Shown here: one piece after another, positions 49,838 to 61,129 of the stretch
Position numbering within the stretch: position 1 is the stretch's first letter
Layout: each line of letters begins with the position of its first letter
Source: Bryopsis sp. KO-2023
Lineage: Eukaryota > Chlorophyta > Ulvophyceae > Bryopsidales > Bryopsidaceae
Direction: 5' to 3'
NCBI GenBank assembly: GCA_030272585.1
Contig: BSYQ01000008.1
Coordinates: 3,162,001-3,226,000 of the forward strand
DNA length: 64,000 nt
Translations under genes and position numbers: made by a program
The notes under the pieces: generated by a model
The model's database searches: none
The model's input: the letters and a program-made list of their open reading frames with translations, nothing else
What the model was told of the DNA's origin: nothing

Positions 49838-50065
49838 TTCAAAGAAAAAAACAGTATTCGCCAAAGTCAAAGAAAGAAACAATATTCGCCAAAGTGTTCG
49901 CCGTGCTTGTGTTTTGTATTTTCGCCAATTCGCCAAAGTGTTTCGCCAGTGTTTCGCCAGTGTTCGCCAGTGTTCGCCAGTGCTCGCTCCAGAGATAGAT
50001 ATTCGCCAAAGTACGCAAAAGTTTTCGCCAAGAGTACGCCAAAGTTCGCCGAGAGTAACGTTGCT
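49790..50065. repeat. Cluster of ~16 TTCGCCA motifs
   Basis: TTCGCCAAAG, TTCGCCAGTG, TTCGCCATT and close variants recur at irregular 9-40 bp spacing. Four are in direct tandem at 49938-49980. They cover the start and 5' flank of the coiled-coil ORF. Confidence 0.9.
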
Positions 50066-51574
50066 TCGAAAAAGTTTGTTTGCAGAGGAAGAAAAACCGT
50101 AGAACTCCGGAATTTAAGGTGCGGTTCACGGTTTCTGGCCGTCTGACATTCGAACACGTGACAGAATCATTCGAGGTAAATCCAGAAACTCGACATCGCG
50201 GCGGGCGATGTTCCCTTCCCTTCTGGGGCAAGCGCGATTGCGACTACCAGTTTAGTTTCGAAGAGTCGACAGAAAATCACTTCTCGCGGTTTTAGTAATA
50301 ACCATTAAAACTCGCGGTTTGCATCACAAACAGCGAGCCTGAAAAGAGTGAGATAGCGTGCGCGCGTGGTTCCATTCGATCTCCTTCTAGATAAACATGC
50401 ATAGATGGATGTGGATGCATCTAGTTGTCGATCATGGCAAATTCATGAATGAAATTTGATAGAAACCATGCACCACCAGCTCATGGCTTTGAAAAGTTTG
50501 GTATCAGATCCCAAAATTCATTGCTTGATTGTTGCTGTTGATAAGTGTAGGGGTGGTTTTTTATTTTATTTGGGGAAGGGGGTGTACTGGTGAAAATGAA
50601 AACTGTAGTAGCAGCAGCCACGGACCGGGGCACTGACATGAATAGTTCAGTCTGGATGTGATGCATTTTCTTAATAAGCAGCACGAATCTAAGTGAAATT
50701 TCACTCAAGGGAGGGCGCGTGTGGATGCATAATGTGCGCTATAATTTTGTAATTAAACACATGCCATACAAAACATAAGAAAATAGGTGAACTCGAGGCT
50801 GACAGACAAGTGGGACCATAACAGAGCCTCCAGTAAATTTTAACATTCTGACAATTACGGAACATCCGGAGCCCTGTTTGTAGCCTCAATACTTGGAAAT
50901 CAAGTGCTGCTTTCATATTCCTTCCTCGTGACGCTTTTGGTTGTGTCGAACACCACATGTTTAATTGTGGATTTTTCCAACATGTGAATTGCCTGGAATT
51001 TTGCTGCAAAGTCTTCCAACATCTTGCTTCCCATTTTTGCTTTTCACATATATATTTTTTTTCTTAAGATGCTTCAGAAAATTCCTGCTGAGTTACTTTT
51101 TGCAGCTCACTTTCTGACAGTAAAAAACAATTCAGCATTGGTGCTAGCACTGAGAAGCCAACAGACAGAGTCAAAAATGCAGGAAATATGATTCAGAAAA
51201 AGAAAAAAAAAGGAAAATTAGCAATTTCTTTCCTTTTTTTTTCTTTCTTTCTTTTTCAAGATTGATAAGAAGCATTACAGCACATTTTTGTTTTCACCAA
51301 CTCTTTCCATACGCTTTTTTTCCTCACTAACCTCAACAATCCAAACTGATTGTCGTTTCTTTGATTAAATTAATTAGTGTTTTTTTCTTTTTTTGGTCCA
51401 TAAAATAGGAGGGAAAAATAAACATCCCCAGGTCTCATAGCATCAACATGAAAACACAAAAATATAATATAAAGATGGAACAAGCAGGCTGTTTTATAAT
51501 TCAAGAAAGAAAAACGAAAGAAAAAAAAGACTGCCATGAAAGCGAGCGCTTTCCTTGTGTGCGTGTAGATATAT
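50066..51574. other. Intergenic region, no supported gene
   Basis: Short unsupported ORFs (50080-50295 plus, 50701-51009 minus) and AT-rich sequence. Nothing recognisable. Confidence 0.5.
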
Positions 51575-54356
51575 CTATTCTCTTCTAGCCATTTTGGCCT
51601 TTCTTTTTTTCAGCTTTGTTTTCCTGTTTAAAGAAAAAAACACACCAGTTTTTCAAAAAAGAAAAACACACAAGTTCATAAAAGCTTCGTTTCCTTTTTT
51701 TGTTTGATTCAAAACTAGGGGAAAAAAAAATACATTTAAATACATATATTCAAGCCCCATGTAGCCTGTTCCCCCAAAAAATAAATATAAATAAATTAAT
51801 TGAAAATTCATATTTGTATATATGATTCTACAACAATTTTTGAGATGGGTTAGAGAATTGGGCATCTTTTTCCGAAGTAATTCTCCAAAAAAAAATAAAA
51901 GAGTAAAATAGCCACCATCACTCATTTGCACAACAAACACAGGGCTTTCAGCCTCACTGAAATACATTCGAAGATTAAAAAAATATATATAACTAAAACA
52001 AACCAATGCACACGAAACAAAAACAAATATCGTACCTCTTTACACCAGTTTCCTTCAGCTTAACGATGGTATCCTGTATGTCTGCCATCAGCTCATCTTC
52101 CATGGTCACGTCCTCACCACAGCTCTCCTCTTTCCTTTTCGATTTTCCTCTTTTGCCCTTCCTTTCAGAGCTTCCTTCCGGATTCTCACTCTTTTCATTG
52201 TTCTTCTCACTCTTCGGCTTTCCCTCTCCCGTGGCCGGATCCACCGGGGCGAACAAATCGGTGCTGCTATCACTGGCTTCCTCTCGAAGTTGCTGTTAAA
52301 ATTCAAATTCAGACAAAATGAGAAGAAAAAAACACACAAACAACCCAGCAATTTCTGAAAAAAAAACAGCATTGCGATGCTAGTTGCCCCCCCCCCCCCC
52401 CCTTTTCGGAGGGTACTAATCGCTGAAAGTGATGCTATTGTAGCAATTTTCCTATTAAAATCTTTGTAACCCCCCCCCCCCATCATGGACCACAAGAATC
52501 TATGTCAGACCAATATCGGCTGAAAATACCTCAACATAGGGACGTCAAAAACTGATTTTACAACCCCCCCCTTTTCCCTTCTTTCGAAACATCATGGCAA
52601 CTCATTGATTTAAAATATTGTTTTTCTGAGAAAAGAAAAACAAAAGAAGATGCACATACACAGATTCTGTAATATTTTTTTCCTACCCTCTCAACATCGC
52701 TTAAATTGGGCTCATCTGTGAACTGAAAATTGTCTGGGTCAGCATCTAGCTTGGCTGAGGGGAAAATGAACCAAAAAAGCAAGTCAAGCAGTGTAAGAGA
52801 AGCAAACAATCAGGAGATAATCATACCTCTACAATCAAAACCCCAGTTTCTATTTGCTATATATTTATTTATATTTTTTCCCCTTTTCCTAAGAAGTCTT
52901 TTTGAGAGAGTTGCGATGGAACAACGTATTCCACAAACTAAAACACATTCGCTGCGTTTTCACAATGGCAATACAAAAACTTGGATAGTAAAAAGATTAA
53001 ACGTTGTTTTTTGTTTTTTTGTGAAAGCATTTTCCTTGCCCCCCTCCCCCTTGCATTGGCAATTCAAGAAACACCTGCTTGCTCATATCCAGAATCAATC
53101 AGGTTCCGCCTATTTTTCCAGGTTTTTTTTTCCTCCCAGTTGTACAGCGAAAAACCCTCACATGGCTTTACGACAGCTGAAAGATGTGGAGTTTTATCAG
53201 AAAGTTATTTCAAAAAAAGAAAAAGATCACCAACCTTTTCGCTTTTTGAATTTCTTGCCTTCCATATGTTTGATTGCCATTTTTGCATCGCAATCGATCA
53301 GGGAGCCCGTCAACTTGCAGTACATCTTGTCGCTGAAACAAACACCACCACTTCCCTTTTCCACGGGCAAAAAATAATTACGTCATTCCCCCTAAGTTCT
53401 TCGCTTCGCTTCACTTTATTTATTCTTCTATTAATAATTATAATTATAATTATTTTATATTTTTCGAATTAATTAATTATTTATTTATTTCTTGTTTGAA
53501 AAGAGAAAGTCCATTTCGTAAACTCGATAATAATGTTTTGATTTCGACACCCTTTAAAAAAGGAATTTTGAAACAAAAAAAAACATACTCGACAAACATT
53601 AAAAACTCGACATGTTTCCACAAAAAAAGAAATTATTTATTAATATAACTTAGGTCACATTCTATGACAATACAGCATACCAATTCTTTTTGTGACAAAT
53701 ATTTTTAAGAATTCTTTTTGTTTTATTTGTTTTGAGACAGGGAAAAGGTGGCGCTCATGACTGACCTGAAGTTTTTCGATGGGCCGATAAATCTGTTGGC
53801 TTTTTGAATCACGTCCATTCCAGCCTGCTTGACTTTCAACTGATGGAATTTCTTCCCTCTGAGAAATCCACCCAGAGAATTAAATAAATAATTAAAAAAA
53901 AAAAAAACATGCAGAGAATAACAGCATCTTTCTCTTTCATTTTTTTATAACATTTTATTTTATTTTTTCAGTAAAGACAAAATCTCCTATGTTCAAGTTC
54001 CACAACAAAAAAATTTCCCTTTTTGAATGCAACTTTTTTTTCCCTCTGTAGCTCTAATTTTCCCAACATGGAATCCTTTCGAGAACCTTTTTTCTTTTTT
54101 TTTTTCAATCCCTGTCAAAAAGAGAAATAAAGAATTCGGCAAAAAAACACACAAAACGCACATACAAAAAAAAAGCAACACCACGAAATCAAACGTTCGC
54201 AGACCTCGCGAAAGTGTTAAGCTGGTCGAGACGCGGCCTGAACTCGTGCCCATTGAGTTCGCATTTCACTTTCCCCTCCTTGGCCAGCCAACTGAAGTGA
54301 GGACGGTGCTCATCGATGAAACCTTTGATCTCCTCCGGAACCTCTTCCCCTTCCAT
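51575..54356 (-). CDS. SURF2: Surfeit locus protein 2 homologue
   Basis: Six exons in phase give 238 aa: 54205-54356, 53766-53858, 53235-53332, 52687-52754, 52036-52292, 51575-51623 (TAG). Matches to SURF2 are the N-terminal IKGFIDEHRPHFSWL and VKCELNGHEFRPRLDQLNTF, then GKKFHQLKVKQ. These are followed by DKMYCKLTGSLIDCDAKMAI and KHMEGKKFKKRK, corresponding to 'CKLT...IN......RH..GRRYQRAL' in animals. The C-terminal half is a low-complexity acidic/basic region (KPKSEKNNEKSENPEGSSE; KGKRGKSKRKEE) ending in a strongly basic tail (KTKLKKRKAKMARRE), which suits a nucleolar, ribosome-biogenesis role. It is head to head with an unrecognised gene, 375 bp apart. Confidence 0.85.
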
Positions 54357-54731
54357 CTTTCCGAAACCGAAAAAAAAAAGCTCCTCAAGCAACCCCTCCA
54401 AAAGACGGACAGTCGAAACAACAAACTGTATCTCCACACTCTCACTCGTTCACACTTGTAACGAACGTGACGATGGTGATGCGACTACAATTTGCAAAAA
54501 AAAAATCTTCTTTAACTGGAAAATTGGCGGCCAGTACATTAATTGCCGTGGTGGAATCTGGCGATTCGCCAGTTCTCAACTCAGTTCTCCATTCACGAAG
54601 CCATTGATATTTTCAGCGCAAAAAACACAACCAGCCGTTTTCTCTTTCCAACCCCCTCCCTCCTCCTTTCCCCGCGGGAGTGAAAAAACAAAAAGGAGAT
54701 TTTGAGAAACAGAGAAAAACGTTTCGAAGAA

Positions 54732-55985
54732 ATGGACCACGCGGACTTGTTCAAGGAGGCGATCGAAATGGATCCACACTTCGACGAGATGTGCCTGGTT
54801 CTGTCGCGTTTGGCGACGTTGAAGATCGATGCGCTGGAGAGGTCTGGGCTACGGGCGCCCATCGCCAGGGGAATCGCCGCCACCATGTCCTGTGTCGAAC
54901 GCGCGTTCGAGGAATCCGCGAAGAGCGTGATCTCTTCGATTTCGCCAGAATCGCTGGCGGCGCTTGATCGGGAATTGGAGACGAGAAACCGTCATGGTGG
55001 GATGATACGATCCAGTCGGTGGTGATGCATGGTGAAAACGCAACAGGATTTGTGTGATATCTTGGAGGCGGATATTTGCGAATCGTTCGATGCACGAAAA
55101 AGAGAAAAAAAGAAGAAGAAAAATCATACATCCTTCTCTTCTACTACAACCTTTTGCCAGGAGAAGCTATACGAATTCCTCTATTTTTTTTAATACTAGT
55201 GTATTGGCCCCCATCTCACCTTAAAATAAATGGGTGAGAGCTCTTATTTTGGAAAAGGGGCGGGGGAGTCGTACCATTTTTTTGCTTGAAATGGATTATT
55301 TTTTAACGAAACGGTTTCTGCCCCCTTAGATGCACCTCAAGAAAATCGTGGATTGCAAGAAAGTGGCGAATCTGATAGCTTTTCTTCGGAATGGGGTGGA
55401 GGACAGCCTTCCAAAGCAAAATCCCCTTCAGAAGGGGGAGAATCGATTTCAAACAAAAAGGATGAAAATTCTGCAATGGGGAGGGGTGCCAGGCTGGATT
55501 CGTTCAACGTAAGGGGCTTTTTTTTTCAACAAAAAAACAACTGAAATAGATTTTTCCACGTGGGTTTCAAATATCTTTTTTTGTTTTCTGAATTGAAAAC
55601 CAAGCAAAGAAAAATTGATCTGGATTCACAATGTGAAAACAAGGAACTAACAAATACATTGTATTTGATGTTATACTTTGTCATTATTTTTTCTTTTTAC
55701 GCTTTTTTTACTCCTCAAAACAAACAGGGCAAATCCAAAAACGAGGCACCGGATTCCGATATCGAATCTATTTTCGGAGATGTTACAAACATTATGGCCA
55801 TGGGCTGCTCCAATCCATCACCATACAATAGGGGGAGGAAAAAAAATGCATCAAAACTGAAAACCAGGGAAAATAGATCCACCTACCGCTTACGCTCGAG
55901 GAAATGTGGACCGTATCGAAGAGACGATTTTTTTACTGGAGAGGAGGCCATGAAGGCAATCGAAAAAGATTTGAGAAAGCCGTAG
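54732..55985 (+). CDS. Unrecognised protein, SURF2 head-to-head neighbour
   Basis: Three exons in phase give 233 aa: 54732-54996, 55330-55508, 55728-55985 (TAG). Residues 1-88 are predicted helical (MDHADLFKEAIEMDPHFDEM; LATLKIDALERSGL; AIARGIAATMSCVERAF). The middle exon is Ser/Glu/Gly-rich and probably disordered. The end is basic (KKNASKLKTRENRSTYRLRS, then GEEAMKAIEKDLRKP). No family recognised. Further plus-strand exons downstream (56084-56128, 56279-56326, 56427-56501) are all phase 0 and end in a stop. They fit a different frame of the third exon (IHLPLTLEEMW...WSQGYRK, donor at 56008), so the true 3' structure may be alternative or longer. Confidence 0.6.
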
Positions 55986-56083
55986 GATGGAGTCAAGGAT
56001 ACAGGAAGGTGAAAAGAAAACACGAAAGAGAACCTCATCCTGAGTTCCAAGGAGTGCATTGAATTTTTGGTTCTTTGATTCAG

Positions 56084-56501
56084 AAGAAACGGTGTTTAGC
56101 TGGACTGAAAAAGACTGTTCTCTGCACAGTACGACATCCAGCTGCCATGTTCGTTTACTTATTGATAATGTGTGTATGTGTGTGAAATATGTTTATCTAT
56201 ATATGTGTACATACACATTGACACCAGTGCGTGCAATTACCTAATCCAGGCCTTCTGATATTCTTTTTTAACTTCTAGGAAGCCCAGCATCATCCACTGT
56301 TCATGAATCAGATTGGGGAGTATCAAGTGTACCAAGTGCATTTTTGTTTTATATCCTTTTCACTCGAGTATGTGTTTATTTTTTTTTTTTGGTCCAATTT
56401 CTGATAATTGTGCTACCTTGATCAAGGTGCAGCAATATGGAGAGGGAGAACCCACAGCAGCAGAAAAAATACAGGGTTGGAAAGAACCTTTATCGACTTA
56501 G
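56084..56501 (+). CDS. Possible alternative or additional 3' exons of the preceding gene
   Basis: Three phase-0 exons with good splice borders (56084-56128, 56279-56326, 56427-56501). They read KKRCLAGLKKTVLCT, EAQHHPLFMNQIGEYQ and VQQYGEGEPTAAEKIQGWKE, and end in TAG. They link upstream to a frame ending WSQGYRK at 56008. The function is unknown. Confidence 0.4.
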
Positions 56502-57566
56502 TCTTAGATTAGTCAGGAATCGTATTTTTTTTTTCCTTCATATATTTCTATTTCTTTGTGGATAGAAAATAGAACCTTTCAATTTCTAAGTAGGGAGAGA
56601 AATCAAGCAAACTAAAAAAAACAAAAAACAAAGCGCAACTTCGCTGTCAAGAAAAGTTCAAAGGGGTTGATATGAAGACTTTTATTGATACATATGCATA
56701 CATGTATATATTTCTTTTTTTTTTCAGTGGTCATACATCAACAAAACTGACCATTTTTTTCATTTTTTTTTTAAGCAGAGAAAACCACTGGCGGTGTGTT
56801 TCCTTTACAATATATAGTCTGTGTCTTCCATTTCTTGTCTTTCCTTTTTCTCACTCTTTTTTTTTCCCCTTTTCACATTTTTTTTCTCCCTTCTAACTCA
56901 TTTGTACAAGCACTTGTCCGGAAAAATTATGAATATATGAGAGGAAAACCTCAAAAACAAAAATTTAAACAGAAATAAAAAAACCCCTACAACCAGCACC
57001 AACATAAATAGAACCAAAGCCAAACAAAACACAAACCGTATACAGATGTTGGCTTCTTTTTTTTTGAACCCCTCTCCTCTTCATATATTACATACACTCC
57101 ACATATCTAACAGAAAATCAAGAATAAAAAAAATTCCCCTTTTCCCCCCTCCCCACCCATTTTCTCATTTTCTCTTTTTTTTTTCTTTTTTTTTTGGAGG
57201 GGAGTGGGTGATTTTTCCCCCCATGGCAATCTCATATATTTTTTTTCCACTATTCATAAATAGGTGCATTGGTTTTTTTTCTTCTCAATCACCCAATTCC
57301 CCCCGCCATTCGTTTTCATATCACATTAAAAAAAGAAAAAAACACCCAAAACTTTAAATAGTAACACAGCCCCTGCCCCCCCAATAAAAAAAAAAGAAAA
57401 AAAAAATCCTTTTTCTTTCATCTTTTTCAGTTGGTTTTCATCAATTCAGGTTGATATTCTTTCTTTTCACTTTTGTGTCGAAACCATACTTTTTTTTTGG
57501 TGGTTGCATATTGCTTGGTTGTTTTTTTTTTTGTGTGTTTTTTTCAACTAAAAAGAAACGACACCG
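56502..57566. other. Intergenic, T-rich region
   Basis: Dominated by poly-T/poly-C tracts. No exon supported. Confidence 0.6.
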
Positions 57567-59950
57567 TTACTCGTTGAGATCTGGTCGAGGTTTTGCTGTG
57601 AATGCGAGGTTTACGGAATCCTTGATGTGGCCTCTTAAAACCTTTCAACAAGAAAAAAAGAAAAAAAATTGAATCAACATGACTAACCCCCTTAAAAAAA
57701 AAAATCCCTGCCAAGAAAAACTACATACGGACCCAAACAGCACAGCAGAAAGCAAAATATGAAACTGAAAATAAAAAACACCCATGAAAGATATCGAGTA
57801 TCAAAATTTTCCTTTTTTTCTCTTGTTTAGTTGGGATTGTAAAGGAAAAAACGCATAAATATGGATGGGCAAAATTATAAGCTGCTGAAAGTAAAGTATT
57901 TTTTTAGACTGAACTGTTTGTATTACTCACGTCGAGATTGGTGTCCCTCACATGCAACAGTATTTGCTCCCTCTGACTCGGCAATTGCTATCGATCGAAA
58001 AAAGAAATATAAATCAAAAACACAAAAAAGAAAGAACAAAAATAAGAAACAAATCTACCACTTTCATCGTTTGTCAGATATTTCAAATTACTTCACTTGT
58101 GTCTTTTAAAGGCATATTATTCCTTAACCTTTCAAAAAAACACCTCCAAAAAAAACACCTCCAAAAGAATTCAGGGAGTCATTGATGAAACGATTGATCC
58201 GTATTCAATGATTTTCAATCTCACCACTTTCTACTACCAAAAATTAAAAAAAAAATAAGGAAAAGCAACACAGTCTTTCTCTTGGCTTTTGTTTTTTTTT
58301 TTATTTTGTAAAATTTATTTTAAGATTAAAATCCAGTCAATTCCAGGGGGTTCGGATAACACTATTCTTCTTCTTATTATTATTACCCAAGGAATGAAAC
58401 CCCTCCGGAAATCATTACCATCATTAGATATCATTGTTGCTGTGCGTGTGTCTGTGTGTGGGGGGTTGCAAATAAATTAAATCAATAGATAAATAAATAA
58501 AAATGTCAAAATATGTACATCTATACATCCCGTACCTCCATCCACTGAGCGAGAAGAGCCAACCTTGCATCCAGCACTCGTCCGCCCAATTCGTAATTAT
58601 TCTGAATTAAAATAAACGTCGTTATCAAAAACTGCACCAGTTATTTTTTTTGTGAAATTACTAATATTACATGGTGGAGCGGTACACATACGTGAATAAT
58701 TTCCATAATACCCCCTCTAAACAGAAAGAGAGGAAAATCTGATCAACCCTAATTTGTCATTGTAGCATTCATTTTAGGGGGGGGGGGGGGGGGGGGGGGG
58801 TTGAAATTTTCGCGGCTGTCCACCAGTTGATTTGGCTCAAAATTTGATTCATTTTTCTCCAAGGGGTCGATTTTTTTAATTTTTTTTTAATTCTTTTTAT
58901 TTTACGAGTGATGCGTCTAGAATCAAGGAAAAAAATAAAGAAATCACATCAGTGTTTCCTTTTTATTTATTTTGAATGTTTTGCATCAAGGCCGGCAGAT
59001 TTATCTAACATATTTATTTACTCAATTATTTTTTCAGTGACCATCCTAATTTCCATTGTAAGACTTTGAAAAGGGGGAAAAGCCATTCGGTTTTTTTTCC
59101 AAACAAAACAAACGACAAATGTGGGTTCATATATATATATCAGGAATATATTGTTGAAGTTGTTGAAGTTAAGGGTCGATTTTTCTATGAAAAAGACCAG
59201 AAATGGAAAAAAAAAACACACACAAAAAAACCAGAACCCTTTTACCTTAACGAGAATTTTGCAATACTCGAAGCTGTTGGACGGTTTGTTTTCCACGGTG
59301 AATTCGTACAAATACCTGTACGGCAACCAACTTTTAAACATTATGACGACTTTACGGCTAGGGACGTCGAACCTCGCCACAACCTCCTATACACCACCAG
59401 AGCCAGGGAAGCTTCAACTTATCGCGGAATCGACCCACCGATATCCAACGGGATCCGTTTCCTTCAGCTGATCCAACACCCTCCGCACGGCTTTGTACGT
59501 GAATAGGTCCGTCAGGTGCTGCAGAACAAAACCAACCTCAACGACGACATTTTCCAACGTCAGCGTTGGCGATCGCCACCAACGGCTGAGCAACAACCCG
59601 TCGCATCCTCTTTCACCTAACACAGACAGAACTGCGGACACAACAACAGAATCGATAGTTTTCTTTCCCCACCCAAACCCCCGACAATAAAACCCTCGAT
59701 GTTTCGCGTGGCTTCTCACCTTCGATACGTCGTCGAACGTATCATCGTACTCCCCCCCCATTTCGCTCCGCGTTTGTAGTCGGATCCGTGGCCTGCGTGC
59801 CCTCGTCGACTGACGACAAGACCGCGGGACGCCCTCGCCGACGATCGCTTTCACGCTTGACAGATGGCTGGCTTCAACCGTCGACGCAGGTCGTCCGTTG
59901 TTCGGGTACCCGACGGTTCCGGCGTTCAGCATGCACACGCTCGCCTTCAT
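57567..59950 (-). CDS. Unrecognised multi-exon gene
   Basis: Likely start ATG 59950 (MKASVCMLNAGTVGYPN). Its long first open stretch reads DSVVVSAVLSVLGERG, FVLQHLTDLFTYKAVRRVL and then DQLKETDPVGYRW. Clear phase-0 exons follow: 59246-59386 (FDVPSRKVVIMFKSWLPYRY), 58536-58601 (NNYELGGRVLDARLALLAQW) and 57931-57987 (LPSQREQILLHVRDTNLD). A last exon near 57567-57635 is present, but its frame is ambiguous: one reading ends DLNE at TAA 57567. The join between the first stretch and 59386 needs an unusually short intron (about 48 bp) or a missed exon. The protein looks mainly helical; no family recognised. Confidence 0.55.
58777..58800 (+). repeat. 24-bp poly-G tract
   Basis: Longest uninterrupted G run in the window, in an intron of the 57567-59950 gene. 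Confidence 0.95.
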
Positions 59951-61129
59951 CGTATCGACCACGGAGTGTGTTGCGTTTCGTTTCACGTTTTCTTTCGAGC
60001 TGCAGAAAGACCCGTGACGAGTTTCCGATCATAGTTTCGTCGCCTTTTAAATATACCCTTAATCCGTCCTTGGATTTTTGTCCTGTCCTGCCGTACCATC
60101 AAAGAACCGTACGACAGATGTACGACAGATGTACGACACGATGCGATGCTTGGTCTCACTTCGGCTGTTTTGGTGGATCGTGGAGTAACTGGCGTGCGTG
60201 ACCATTTTCTGTATTCGTCCGCCTTGGTGCGTGGGTGGGGATTCGATACGACACATCGGGCTGTATTCGCGACGTAAAACGCGAAGCTTTTCGTATTGAG
60301 AACGTCTGGTTACGATGGCTGGGTTGCTGGGTCGGCGAGTGTTTGGTGCGCTCGCGCCAACCGTGTCGGCACTCTGTTCGACTGCCGCCAGGAGCGAGCC
60401 TGAGGCGTTGGGTCGATGCTTTCAGATCGCCGACTGGAGGTGGGATCCCGTGTGTTGCAAGCGCCACCACTCAGGACGACTTTGATCTGAAAACCGTTCT
60501 TTTCTTTTTCTTGGCGAAAAAAAGGAGGGCGTCTGTGAAAGACCCCCCCCCCCCCTTCCCAAAAAAAAAAAAATTATCAAATTTTATTTGGGAGGTTCAA
60601 TGTTGATTTTTCCTGGATGGCATGGAAATGTACAATTAAAACAACCTGGCCTGGAGGGCAGCAAAATGACGGCTTTCAACCTGGATGCGATGTGTTTGGA
60701 ATTGAACACTAGCTGATCTCTTACACATTTGTAATGTAGTGCAAGCAGGGATCCAAAGTCTGTTAAACAGCGTATATTCTCAACCATAATGGGTCTTCAA
60801 CTAACGATTCACAAATCAAATAATTTAGATAGAATCATGGACTTGAAAAAATAAAAATAAAAAGAAATCGCCCAACTAATGGCTTTTCTAGTTTCTCAAC
60901 TTGAGATTCGGGTAGCGATGGGCATGTCCGTCGTTTGATTATGTTCCATCGGCACAGATTGTGTATGTTATTTTAATTTGTATTTGCTTTTTTTTTCTGT
61001 CGGGTACGTTTTTTTTCTTTTTTCTTTTCTTTTTTGTCGAATTTTGAAAGTCGAGTGTTTTTGTTTTTTTTTGGTTTGAAAAATGAATCCAGGGGAGCAT
61101 GCGAAGTCGGAACGGCTCCTTTCATTTTC
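59951..61129. other. Region between divergent genes
   Basis: GC-richer sequence to about 60480 with a short tandem TACGACAGATG repeat (60109-60135), then C(n)...A(n) at 60542-60573 and AT-rich sequence. A transit-peptide exon of EF-Tu may be hidden here. No exon supported. Confidence 0.45.

Noticed and set aside
60109-60600. ORFs on both strands in the GC-richer stretch before EF-Tu
   Set aside because: No splice-supported exon and no recognisable sequence; both strands are open.
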